This document shows positions 1 to 7,062 of a DNA stretch of 25,559 nucleotides, in pieces. A program made the translations under genes and the position numbers. The stretch lies in IMG/VR virus record IMGVR_UViG_3300025585_000150, positions 1-25,559 of that record; one strand, 5' to 3'. The notes under the pieces were generated by a model that worked only from the letters and a program-made list of their open reading frames with translations, searched no databases and was not told the DNA's origin. This stretch comes from a virus. Numbering within the stretch: position 1 is the stretch's first letter; each line of letters starts with the position of its first letter.

Positions 1-46
1 CTCTCCTGAAATCCCCCCAAAATTCAACCTTGGGTCCCCACCGGGC

Positions 47-74
47 TTGACTATTCACCGAGCTATAGCATACT
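47..74 (+). promoter_or_regulatory. Candidate sigma70-type promoter before the first gene
   Basis: TTGACT (47-52) is followed after 16 nt by CATACT (69-74), a reasonable -35/-10 pair. Transcription would start about 15-20 nt before the ATG at 98. The -10 lies in the 9-mer TATAGCATA (64-72), which recurs at 417-425 before the second gene. This is a by-eye match only; host sigma factor preferences are unknown. Confidence 0.35.
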
Positions 75-97
75 GGGTCCCTCACGGGGGTACAGCT

Positions 98-370
98 ATG
101 AGTGATGCAGGTAAGGGTGGTGGTAAGGGCCGTGGGCGTGGTTTTGCGTCTATGGACCCTGAGAAGCGGCGATTGATTGCGGCTAAGGGGGGTAGGGCTG
201 TTAGGCCGGAGAGTAGGAGCTTTAGCAAGGACAGGTCCCTTGCCAGTAGGGCGGGCAAGAAGGGCGGGCAAAACGTATCGCCGGAGAAGCGGAGTTTTGC
301 TCTTGATAAGGCGCTTGCTGTCCGGGCGGGGAGGATGGCCCGGAAGAAGAAGGCGGACGGGTCCCCCTGA
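98..370 (+). CDS. Small basic KGG-repeat protein
   Basis: The protein is 90 residues and strongly basic. After a Gly/Lys/Arg-rich start come three related units of about 23 residues: MDPEKRRLIAAKGGRAV, then RPESRSF...AGKKGGQNV, then SPEKRSF...AGRMARKKK. This resembles the KGG (Con-10/GsiB-like stress protein) repeat family, in which K-G-G follows a short helix; several phages carry such genes near the terminase. The ATG at 98 is preferred over an upstream in-frame TTG at 47 because that longer form would include the candidate promoter and lacks a ribosome site. GGGGG at 86-90 is a weak Shine-Dalgarno candidate. The role is unknown; DNA binding is possible from charge. It ends within a GGGTCCC cluster. 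Confidence 0.65.
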   Translation: MSDAGKGGGKGRGRGFASMDPEKRRLIAAKGGRAVRPESRSFSKDRSLASRAGKKGGQNVSPEKRSFALDKALAVRAGRMARKKKADGSP

Positions 371-416
371 TGGGTCCCTTTGGCGAGGGGGTCCCTTTGG
401 GTCCCCTTTTTCCCAG

Positions 417-425
417 TATAGCATA
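417..425 (+). promoter_or_regulatory. Second copy of the TATAGCATA element
   Basis: This 9-mer is identical to 64-72 and, like it, sits shortly upstream of a start codon (ATG at 438) and next to GGGTCCC repeats. It could be a -10-like or operator element shared by the first two genes. No clear -35 precedes this copy, so the promoter reading is tentative. Confidence 0.3.
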
Positions 426-437
426 TAGGGGGGTGAT

Positions 438-665
438 ATGACTACGCGCGGCGATATAGCCAATGAAAGCAACCGCAAGCTGTATCAGAACCATTTGGCG
501 TCTATGGCAAAGCTCCGTGAAGCCCGGCTACGGATACAGGATTTGGAGCGTGAGCTATCTGAAGAGCGTCACAGCCGAGAGGTTGCTTCTGAAAAGGCGT
601 GGGAGTTCGCCGCCCGTATCAGGGAATTGGAAGCCGCGTTGGAGCAAGCAAATGGCGAATCCTGA
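438..665 (+). CDS. Small coiled-coil protein upstream of terminase
   Basis: The protein is 75 residues and almost entirely helical. Heptad-like charge and leucine patterning runs from about residue 18 to the end (LREARLRIQDLERELSEE, then IRELEAALEQ). The start is well supported: GGGGGGTGAT directly upstream resembles an extended Shine-Dalgarno. Its place just before the large terminase is where a small terminase subunit would be expected, but 75 residues is short for one and no helix-turn-helix is recognisable, so this stays an unknown protein. The 3' end overlaps the next small gene by 14 nt. Confidence 0.7.
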   Translation: MTTRGDIANESNRKLYQNHLASMAKLREARLRIQDLERELSEERHSREVASEKAWEFAARIRELEAALEQANGES

Positions 666-732
666 GCTTATATTCATAGCTGCCGTCCTTCTGGCGGGGA
701 TTGGGTTTCTCTGGGTGGCGTCAGATTATTGA
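652..732 (+). CDS. 26-residue single-pass membrane peptide
   Basis: An ATG at 652 opens a 26-codon reading frame in a different frame from the preceding gene. GGAG lies at 641-644, 7 nt upstream. The peptide has a short polar start (MANPE), a hydrophobic stretch of about 18 residues (LIFIAAVLLAGIGFLWVA), then SDY and a stop. This is a typical mini-membrane protein. It overlaps the coiled-coil gene by 14 nt and ends 12 nt before the terminase start. Holin-like or other membrane functions are possible but unsupported. It falls below common gene-caller length cut-offs. Confidence 0.5.
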   Translation: MANPELIFIAAVLLAGIGFLWVASDY

Positions 733-744
733 CAGGGGGCAGCC

Positions 745-2445
745 GTGGCGTTTCTGGAAATTGACGGCGCTAAGATTGACATAGACAAGCAGCTTCTTCA
801 GCTAGACGCTACGGACTGTGAGGACGATCTCTATACGTTCCTCAAGGGCGGCTGGCAGCACATAGACTCTGTTGGCTTCACCGACGGTTGGCCGATCCAA
901 GCTGTGGCTGAACATCTGCAAGCCGTGGCCGACGGAGATATTAGGCGGCTTATCATCAACATCCCGCCCCGCTGCTCCAAGTCCTCGCTCACTTCTGTGG
1001 CGTTTCCGGCTTGGGTATGGGCGCAGCCGTGGCTTACCCCAACGTCTGGACCGGGCGTTCAGTTCCTTCACGCCTCATATGCCCAGCAGCTTTCTCTCCG
1101 CGATAGCGTCAAATGCCGACGCTTGATTGAAAGCCCGTGGTATCAGGCCCGCTGGGGTGACAGGTTCAAGCTCACCGGCGACCAAAACACCAAGACTAGG
1201 TTTGACAATGACAAGAACGGGTCCCGTCTTTCAACGTCAGTTGGTTCTGCGCTCACCGGTGAGGGTGGCTCAATTATTGTTGTGGACGATCCGAACGCCG
1301 CCCAAGAAGCGTTCTCCGAAGCAACCATCATGTCCACGATTGAGTGGTGGGACTCGGCCCTCTCAACCCGCCTCAATGACCCCAAAACGGGCGCGTTCAT
1401 CGTCATTCAGCAGAGGCTCTCGGAAGAAGACCTGACCGGACATATCCTCTCCAAGGACGTAGGAGAATGGACCCACCTCTGTCTGCCAATGAGATATGAA
1501 TGGCAGCGCCACAGCTATACCTCCATCGGGTGGCATGACCCCCGTGGCCTCGCTGATGACGGTACGCCCCTCGTAGAGGTAACCGAAGACGGTGAACGGA
1601 TACCGATTTCCCCCGAAGCGCAGGTGGAACTAGACGACCGTGAAGGCGCTCTCCTCTGGCCCGAACGTTTTGGCGAGGGTGAAGTCGCCATTTTGGAGCG
1701 TCAGCTCGGACCTTGGGCTGCTGCCGGACAGCTTCAGCAGCGCCCCGAGCCAAAAGGCGGCGGCATTATCAAGCGAGAATGGTGGCAGCCATGGGATAGC
1801 AGCATCTACCCCAACATGGAGCTCATCATCGCCTGCCTCGACACGGCCTACACCACCAAAACAGAGAACGATCCGTCCGCTCTAACCATCTGGGGCGTGT
1901 TCTCTGGTGACGTTGTAGCCCAAAACGTCAAGGTTTTAGGTGGCGACGAGCGTGCTTTTGCCGAAAGTCACCCCAGAGTCATGCTCATGTACGCTTGGCA
2001 GGGGCGTTATGAGCTACATGATCTTGTGTCACGGGTGTCAGATAGCTGCCGGAAATTCAAGGTTGACACCCTGCTCATTGAAAATAAGGCCGCAGGCCAC
2101 TCCGTAGCTCAAGAAATCCGCCGTTTGTACGGTTTTGAGCGGTTTGGCGTGCATTTGTTTGACCCAAAAGGCCAAGATAAGGTCGCCCGGCTCTATTCTG
2201 TGCAACATTTGTTTGCCGAAAACATAGTTTTTGCGCCAAATAAGCAATGGGCGGAGATGGTCATCGCCCAAGTCGGCCAATTTCCCAAAGGAAAGCACGA
2301 CGACTTGGTGGATACTGTCTCAATGGCGATGCGGCACCTCCGTGACACCGGAGTTCTGGTCCGTGGCGCGGAATGGTCAGCCGAAGCGGAAGCCAATATG
2401 ACCTTCCAAGGCAATAATACGTGGCAACCACTGTATCCAGCATAG
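745..2445 (+). CDS. terL: Terminase large subunit (DNA-packaging ATPase/nuclease)
   Basis: The 566-residue protein powers DNA translocation into the prohead and cuts genome ends, acting at the portal. The N-terminal ATPase shows a Walker A variant IPPRCSKS (about 73-80; the usual Gly before Lys is Ser, as in many phage PPRHSKS forms), Walker B IIVVDD (177-182) and a QQRL coupling motif (222-225). The C-terminal RNase H-like nuclease shows LDTAY (Asp366), LIENKAAG (Glu446) and KHDDLVDTVSMA (Asp519/520/523). Length is normal for the family. The start is GTG at 745, preceded by AGGGGG at 734-739. No convincing small terminase subunit is next to it. The portal gene follows after one small gene, the standard packaging order. 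Confidence 0.95.
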   Translation: MAFLEIDGAKIDIDKQLLQLDATDCEDDLYTFLKGGWQHIDSVGFTDGWPIQAVAEHLQAVADGDIRRLIINIPPRCSKSSLTSVAFPAWVWAQPWLTPTSGPGVQFLHASYAQQLSLRDSVKCRRLIESPWYQARWGDRFKLTGDQNTKTRFDNDKNGSRLSTSVGSALTGEGGSIIVVDDPNAAQEAFSEATIMSTIEWWDSALSTRLNDPKTGAFIVIQQRLSEEDLTGHILSKDVGEWTHLCLPMRYEWQRHSYTSIGWHDPRGLADDGTPLVEVTEDGERIPISPEAQVELDDREGALLWPERFGEGEVAILERQLGPWAAAGQLQQRPEPKGGGIIKREWWQPWDSSIYPNMELIIACLDTAYTTKTENDPSALTIWGVFSGDVVAQNVKVLGGDERAFAESHPRVMLMYAWQGRYELHDLVSRVSDSCRKFKVDTLLIENKAAGHSVAQEIRRLYGFERFGVHLFDPKGQDKVARLYSVQHLFAENIVFAPNKQWAEMVIAQVGQFPKGKHDDLVDTVSMAMRHLRDTGVLVRGAEWSAEAEANMTFQGNNTWQPLYPA

Positions 2446-2458
2446 TTTAAGGTGAGAA

Positions 2459-2671
2459 ATGAGCCGGGTTCTTGCTCAAGCGGTAGTAGACATCATCATC
2501 CCATCCTCTGTTTTTAGCCTTGGCAAGTTCAAGGTGGAGGTTTGGGGCAAGGAACCGCACGATTACGTGCGTCACTATGAAATCCAAGCAAAATCCGATA
2601 CACTAGCGGCCCAAGAGGGCATACGCCGCTTCGTAGAAGAGATGGAGCAGCTTGGCTCTGAAGAGGATTAG
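2459..2671 (+). CDS. Small unknown protein between terminase and portal
   Basis: The protein is 70 residues: a beta-rich first half (VDIIIPSSVFSLGKFKVEVWG) followed by an amphipathic acidic helix (AAQEGIRRFVEEMEQLGSEED). AAGGTGAG just upstream of the ATG is a good ribosome site. It sits 13 nt after the terminase and 2 nt before the portal start, so it is probably co-translated with both. The family is not recognised. Confidence 0.75.
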   Translation: MSRVLAQAVVDIIIPSSVFSLGKFKVEVWGKEPHDYVRHYEIQAKSDTLAAQEGIRRFVEEMEQLGSEED

Positions 2672-2673
2672 TC

Positions 2674-4941
2674 ATGCCGCTTACGCCCGGTCTTGTCCCG
2701 AACATCCGTCAGGCTGGCCCTGAAGAAGAAGCCCTGCCTGCGCAGACCGACGTAATCATTGAGTATGACGACGCCAGCGGTGAAGACCGCCCTGAAGTGG
2801 ATGTCGCTGGCAATATCCTCAAGATTGAACATGCCGACGGCTCTATCTCCGTGTCACTAGATGGCAGGCCGATTGAATCCGCCCGCTCGCGTTCTGGCGA
2901 GGGCTGGTTTGACAATCTGGTTGATGACATTGACGCTGCCGAACTGTCCCGTATCTCCGCTGACATCATGAAGGGCATCCAAGACGACTTGGATAGCCGC
3001 AAAGAGTGGATTGAAGACCGCGCGCAAGGCATCAAGCTCCTTGGTTTGAAGATTGAAATCCCCGGTCTGGCGGGCGCGGCTGACGGCGCACCGGTTGAGG
3101 GCATGTCAAAGGTCCGACACCCTCTGCTGCTGGAAGCTGTGTTGCGATTTCAGGCCAACGCGCGATCAGAGCTTCTTCCCACCGATGGCCCGGTGAAGAT
3201 CAGGAATGACTCTACCCGCGCCACGTTGCAGCAAGATCAGATGGCTAACGCGCTCCAGCGCGATCTTAATCACTATCTGACTAGCATCGCCACGGAATAC
3301 TACCCTGACACTGACCGCATGTTGCTCATGCTTGGTTTCGGTGGCTCGGCGTTCAAGAAGGTCTACTTCTGCCCGCTGCGCAACCGGCCCGTGTCAGAGA
3401 GCGTGGATGCCGACGATCTGATCGTCAACAACTCCGCCACCGATCTGCGCAACGCCAAACGCATCACGCATCGCGTGTACATGCGCCCTTCTACTGTGAA
3501 GCGGTTGCAGATTTTGGGCGTGTACCGTGACATTGATCTGTCTACGCCAAAAGCTCCGCAGCTTGATAGCGTGCAGCGCGAGCAGATGAGCCAGCAGGGT
3601 ATCAGTCCTGACAGCTACAACCCGGATGATCGCGACCGCGAAATCTACGAGTGCTATTGCGAGCTAGACATTCGCGGATTTGAGCATCGCTACAAGGGTA
3701 AGGAAACCGGGCTGGAGATTCCTTACCGCATCACGATTGACGCATCTACCAAAGAAATCCTGAGCATCGTCCGCAACTACGATGAGGACGATCAGGAGCT
3801 TCCTACCGCCCGTCAGAACTTTGTGAAATATACGTTTGTTCCGGGGATGGGCTTCTATGACATCGGCCTTCTTCACATTCTGGGCAACACGACTAACGCT
3901 ATCACTGCTGCGTGGCGTGAGCTACTTGACGCTGGCATGTATAACAATTTTCCCGGCTTCCTTATGGCGGACACGGGCGCACGCCAGAATACAAATATCT
4001 TCCGCGTTCCTCCGGGCGGAGGCGCAACTGTTAAAACAAATGGTATGCCTATCACGCAAGCTGTGATGCCGCTGCCGTACAAAGAGCCGTCCGGCGCACT
4101 CATGAACCTTGTCACGCAGATGGCTGACACGGGTATGCGCGTGGGTGGCACGTCTGAAGTCATGGTGACGGAAGGCAAGCCGGATGCTCCGGTCGGCACC
4201 ACGCTCGCGATGATTGAGCAGGCGCAGAAGGTGGTTAACTCGGTTCACAAGCGCCTTCATGCCGCGCAAGCTGACGAGTTCTCCCTTTTGGCGAGGGAGT
4301 TCAAGGAGCATCCCGAGAGCTTCTGGCAGAAGAACCGCCGTCCCGCTTACCCGTGGGATGAGAAGACGTTTATGGCTGCGTTGGATGATTGCGATCTTGT
4401 CCCGCAGGCCGATCCCAATACCGCGAGCCAGTCGCAGCGCCTCATGAAGATCATGGCGCTGAAGCAGCTTCAGCAGGCCAGCCCGTCTCTTTATGACCCG
4501 ATTGCGGTGGACGTTGCCGCCCTGCAAGCCATTGGCTGGAATAACCCCGAGCAGTTTATGGCCCCGGCCTCTGCTCGTGATAAGCCCCCGCCGGAGCTTC
4601 TGGAGGCCATGGCGGAAATGGAAAACAACAAGCGCAACTCCGAAGCGCGTATGCTGGATAGCCAAACCCGCGCCAAAGAGATTGACGCCAAGATTGGCAT
4701 GGACCAGCAGCGTGCGCAGTTGGAAATGTTGCGGGCCCAGAAAGACCTTGCGGGCGATGAAGACAAGATGGCGGAGATGCACAACGACCGCCAGAACCGT
4801 CTTAGCCAAGAGCGCACGCAGTTGATTGACTTGGCGCAGGACGTTCTTCAGCATCCTGAAAACGTCGGTCTTATTGAACCGCTTGTCCGTCCGGCCCTTG
4901 AAGAAGTCGAGGCTGACCGGCAACAGAAAGGGCTAATGTGA
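2674..4941 (+). CDS. Portal protein, P22-like large type
   Basis: At 755 residues it is in the size range of P22-type portals (about 725). The portal is the dodecameric ring at the capsid vertex through which DNA enters and leaves. The N-terminus is an acidic extension. The conserved core includes HPLLLEAVLRFQANARSELL (149-168) and LMLGFGGSAFKKVYF (about 218-232), followed by wing and stem segments and VGGTSEVMVTEGKPDAPVGT. From about residue 637 to 735 it is a long charged helix (AMAEMENNKRNSEARML onward), as expected for the C-terminal barrel. GAGG at 2664-2667 serves the ATG. Position right after terminase supports the call. The exact family match needs a profile search. Confidence 0.9.
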   Translation: MPLTPGLVPNIRQAGPEEEALPAQTDVIIEYDDASGEDRPEVDVAGNILKIEHADGSISVSLDGRPIESARSRSGEGWFDNLVDDIDAAELSRISADIMKGIQDDLDSRKEWIEDRAQGIKLLGLKIEIPGLAGAADGAPVEGMSKVRHPLLLEAVLRFQANARSELLPTDGPVKIRNDSTRATLQQDQMANALQRDLNHYLTSIATEYYPDTDRMLLMLGFGGSAFKKVYFCPLRNRPVSESVDADDLIVNNSATDLRNAKRITHRVYMRPSTVKRLQILGVYRDIDLSTPKAPQLDSVQREQMSQQGISPDSYNPDDRDREIYECYCELDIRGFEHRYKGKETGLEIPYRITIDASTKEILSIVRNYDEDDQELPTARQNFVKYTFVPGMGFYDIGLLHILGNTTNAITAAWRELLDAGMYNNFPGFLMADTGARQNTNIFRVPPGGGATVKTNGMPITQAVMPLPYKEPSGALMNLVTQMADTGMRVGGTSEVMVTEGKPDAPVGTTLAMIEQAQKVVNSVHKRLHAAQADEFSLLAREFKEHPESFWQKNRRPAYPWDEKTFMAALDDCDLVPQADPNTASQSQRLMKIMALKQLQQASPSLYDPIAVDVAALQAIGWNNPEQFMAPASARDKPPPELLEAMAEMENNKRNSEARMLDSQTRAKEIDAKIGMDQQRAQLEMLRAQKDLAGDEDKMAEMHNDRQNRLSQERTQLIDLAQDVLQHPENVGLIEPLVRPALEEVEADRQQKGLM

Positions 4942-5993
4942 TGGTTGCGATTATTCCTCCCGCCATTCTAGCCTTGCGGGCTTTGGCTCAAATGGGGGCG
5001 CGTTCTGCTCCTGCAATGCGAGGCGCTGCGGCTACGGAGCGCGCTGAGAAGATTGCTCGTGCGGCGCGTGGCACGCAGAGCATGGAGGGCGCTAATCGCG
5101 GCTTCAGCCTTGTTGGCAAGCCGAAGTTTGGCGACGTGGTGCCTGCCGGTCCTGTAACGACGCCTCCGGGTAGCGCGGTGGCTCTGCGCGGATCAACCTC
5201 TCCGGCGGCTCGCGCTCCTGCGGGCGTTCCGGCTGCGGCTGGTCCTGCTGCTGGTGTTCCGGCTGTTGCGGGCGCGCCGTCTGGCGGGGCCTTGACGGGT
5301 CAGGGAGCCCTGCTGGCTGATCCTCGTATGCAGCGTCTCCTCAATACCACGGGCGCGGCGGGCGCTACTGGCGCTGCGGTGCTGGCCGAATCACCCACAA
5401 GCCTGCTTGACTATCTGCCGCAGCGTGCGGAAGGCGACCCGGCTGGTGCCATAAACCGTCGCAATGCGCCAGTTGATTATGGGATGTCGGACGCTCAGTA
5501 CCGGTTCCGTGACCTGCCCGGCTATGAGAGCGAGGGAATGTCTGGCGGCGTTGCTGGGATGCCATTCTCCGACGACGTGCGCAGCGAAACTCCGGGGGTG
5601 CCTCTTACCGGCGGCTACACGGATGACGGACAGGCTGCTTATGCGGCTGCGGTTCGCAAGTCGGTTCCGCTGGCTCGTCGTGTCACGCAGGCCGCTGCTG
5701 CGCCTGCTGCGTCAGGACGTGAAGATTACCAGTCTACCAGCCAACGAGTGGTTGAGCGTCCGCAGGGGCCGACCGCTGGCGGGGCTCCGCAGCGCGCAGT
5801 TCTGAATTGGGGCGACGAGGGTAGTGCTGCTGACTTTGTTCGCGCAGACAAGGCAATGCGTGAGCTGGAAAAGAACAAGGAAGAGTTTGTTGGCCGGGCC
5901 TCTGGCGGGCGCACGGGCGCTGGCGCGGGGGGCAAAGACGCGGCGATCCATAAGGCTTTGGAGATCATCCATCATCTCCTGACGCAGCGCTGA
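4941..5993 (+). CDS. Ala/Gly/Pro-rich accessory virion-type protein
   Basis: The protein is about 350 residues. It opens with a short hydrophobic helix (AIIPPAILALRALAQMG) and continues as a long low-complexity Ala/Gly/Pro region to about residue 160. A more ordered part follows (SLLDYLPQRAEGDPAGAINR onward). The end is GGRTGAGAGGKDAAIHKALE plus a hydrophobic helix. ATG at 4941 overlaps the portal stop (TGATG); an in-frame GTG at 4938 is possible, but ATG is preferred. The C-terminal GG...KAL element resembles the tail of the next protein. Function is unknown; an internal virion or ejection role is inferred from context. Confidence 0.7.
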   Translation: MVAIIPPAILALRALAQMGARSAPAMRGAAATERAEKIARAARGTQSMEGANRGFSLVGKPKFGDVVPAGPVTTPPGSAVALRGSTSPAARAPAGVPAAAGPAAGVPAVAGAPSGGALTGQGALLADPRMQRLLNTTGAAGATGAAVLAESPTSLLDYLPQRAEGDPAGAINRRNAPVDYGMSDAQYRFRDLPGYESEGMSGGVAGMPFSDDVRSETPGVPLTGGYTDDGQAAYAAAVRKSVPLARRVTQAAAAPAASGREDYQSTSQRVVERPQGPTAGGAPQRAVLNWGDEGSAADFVRADKAMRELEKNKEEFVGRASGGRTGAGAGGKDAAIHKALEIIHHLLTQR

Positions 5994-5994
5994 C

Positions 5995-7050
5995 ATGAAG
6001 AAGCCCCGCCTCCTGCAAGACCAATATCCGACCCATTACCTTCCGCATGTGGGGCGTCAGGTCATGCAGGATGGCGGCACGCCGGAGGGCATGTTCCCGC
6101 GCACGCAGGAAGAGCAGAACGTCGCCGCGAATGATCTGGTCAACTACGCCAAGCAGTTGGACACCAGAGAGAAGATGGCGGATGTTGGCGAGGTTCTTGG
6201 TCAGACATGGCCTGTCAGAATGGCAAAGGGCATCATGAGCGGCGTGACAGCGCCCGGTGACGCCTATCAGGGACGCCTAGACCCCAAATCCGACGAAGCT
6301 ATTCAGCGCGCTACGGAACTAGCCGGAACCGTCATGGGCGGCGGGTTTGGAATGGCTCCGGCTGGGGCGCTGGGGTCAACAGGCGCTAAACTGGCGGCTT
6401 CTGAAGCTGAAAGATTAGCAAGAGCAAGGGAACTTGGTTTTACCAGTGATGTTTATCACGCCACGCGCGCGACGGAGCCTTTTGACGAATTTAGGATGTA
6501 TCGCGGCCCGCAAAGGCATGATCTTTTAGGGGTGCATGTTGGCAGCTTGCAAGCCGCTGAAGACCGTCTGCGTAAATATTTTGGTAAAGATTATGGGCTT
6601 GGAAGTGGGTTGGCTAATGAAAATCAGGCAGGCTCTATTATGCCTTTGCTTGCCCGCATGGAAAAACCATTTGTCAAAAGTAATGGAGAGCCGTTCTCTG
6701 AAGCTGAACTGCGCCGAAAAGTAACTGTCTTTGCAGACAAAAATAAACTAAAACCAGACTCTATAAATGCTAAAGTGGCTTACGAAAAATACTTAAAATC
6801 ACAAGGATATGACCATATCCCATATATCAATTCAGTCGAAGACAGAGGAAATGTCAGTTACTTAATTCTTCTGCCAGAAAACCTACGTTCTAGGTGGGCA
6901 GAATTTGACCCTGAGTACGCTAGGCAAATTGGCCTTGGCAAAAACAAGGGCGGCTCTGTTGTTGACAGGGCGCTTATGCTAAGTTTCCGCAAAGGCTTGC
7001 CGCTGCCCAAGCCCCCTTCCCGGCAGCATGGGGGACGCCCCAGAACCTAG
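5995..7050 (+). CDS. Putative ADP-ribosyltransferase-like protein with phage N-terminal module
   Basis: The 351-residue protein has two parts. The N-terminal half has a PGDAYQGRLDPKSDEAIQRA motif (87-106) and a Gly-rich hydrophobic stretch (108-130), a pattern remembered from large phage polyvalent proteins. The C-terminal half carries landmarks of ART-PolyVal domains: DVYHATR (152-158), GVHVGSLQAA (179-188), GYDHIPYI (271-278) and YLILLPENLRSRWAEFDP (289-306). It ends in GGSVVDRALMLSF. Hand counts give 32% GC at 6721-6840 against 65% at 6241-6300, so the effector half may have been acquired separately. If active, it would transfer ADP-ribose to host targets, perhaps after ejection with DNA as T4 Alt does. 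Catalytic residues cannot be assigned with certainty. Confidence 0.6.
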   Translation: MKKPRLLQDQYPTHYLPHVGRQVMQDGGTPEGMFPRTQEEQNVAANDLVNYAKQLDTREKMADVGEVLGQTWPVRMAKGIMSGVTAPGDAYQGRLDPKSDEAIQRATELAGTVMGGGFGMAPAGALGSTGAKLAASEAERLARARELGFTSDVYHATRATEPFDEFRMYRGPQRHDLLGVHVGSLQAAEDRLRKYFGKDYGLGSGLANENQAGSIMPLLARMEKPFVKSNGEPFSEAELRRKVTVFADKNKLKPDSINAKVAYEKYLKSQGYDHIPYINSVEDRGNVSYLILLPENLRSRWAEFDPEYARQIGLGKNKGGSVVDRALMLSFRKGLPLPKPPSRQHGGRPRT

Positions 7051-7062
7051 CTAGGAGCAAGC

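Larger units (their letters stand above)
32..406. repeat. Clustered GGGTCCC heptamers around the first gene
   Basis: Six copies of GGGTCCC lie at 32, 75, 359, 372, 389 and 399. Four of them fall within 48 nt (359-406), just downstream of and overlapping the end of the KGG-repeat gene. The flanks are often extended by extra G or C. The heptamer is a near-palindrome around one base. Its position just upstream of the terminase block would suit protein-binding iterons (packaging or transcription), but no function can be read from sequence alone. Confidence 0.6.

Noticed and set aside
47-97. Longer N-terminus for the KGG-repeat protein from TTG at 47
   Set aside because: The extra residues do not resemble the family and would overlap the candidate promoter; ATG at 98 is preferred.
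359-406. GGGTCCC cluster as restriction-site accumulation (GGGWCCC)
   Set aside because: The heptamers match a degenerate palindromic restriction pattern, but phages usually avoid such sites, so a binding or packaging element seems likelier; not testable here.
3922-4923. 333-codon minus-strand open frame
   Set aside because: Lies wholly inside the portal gene in antisense and has the His/Arg/Leu-rich composition of a shadow frame.
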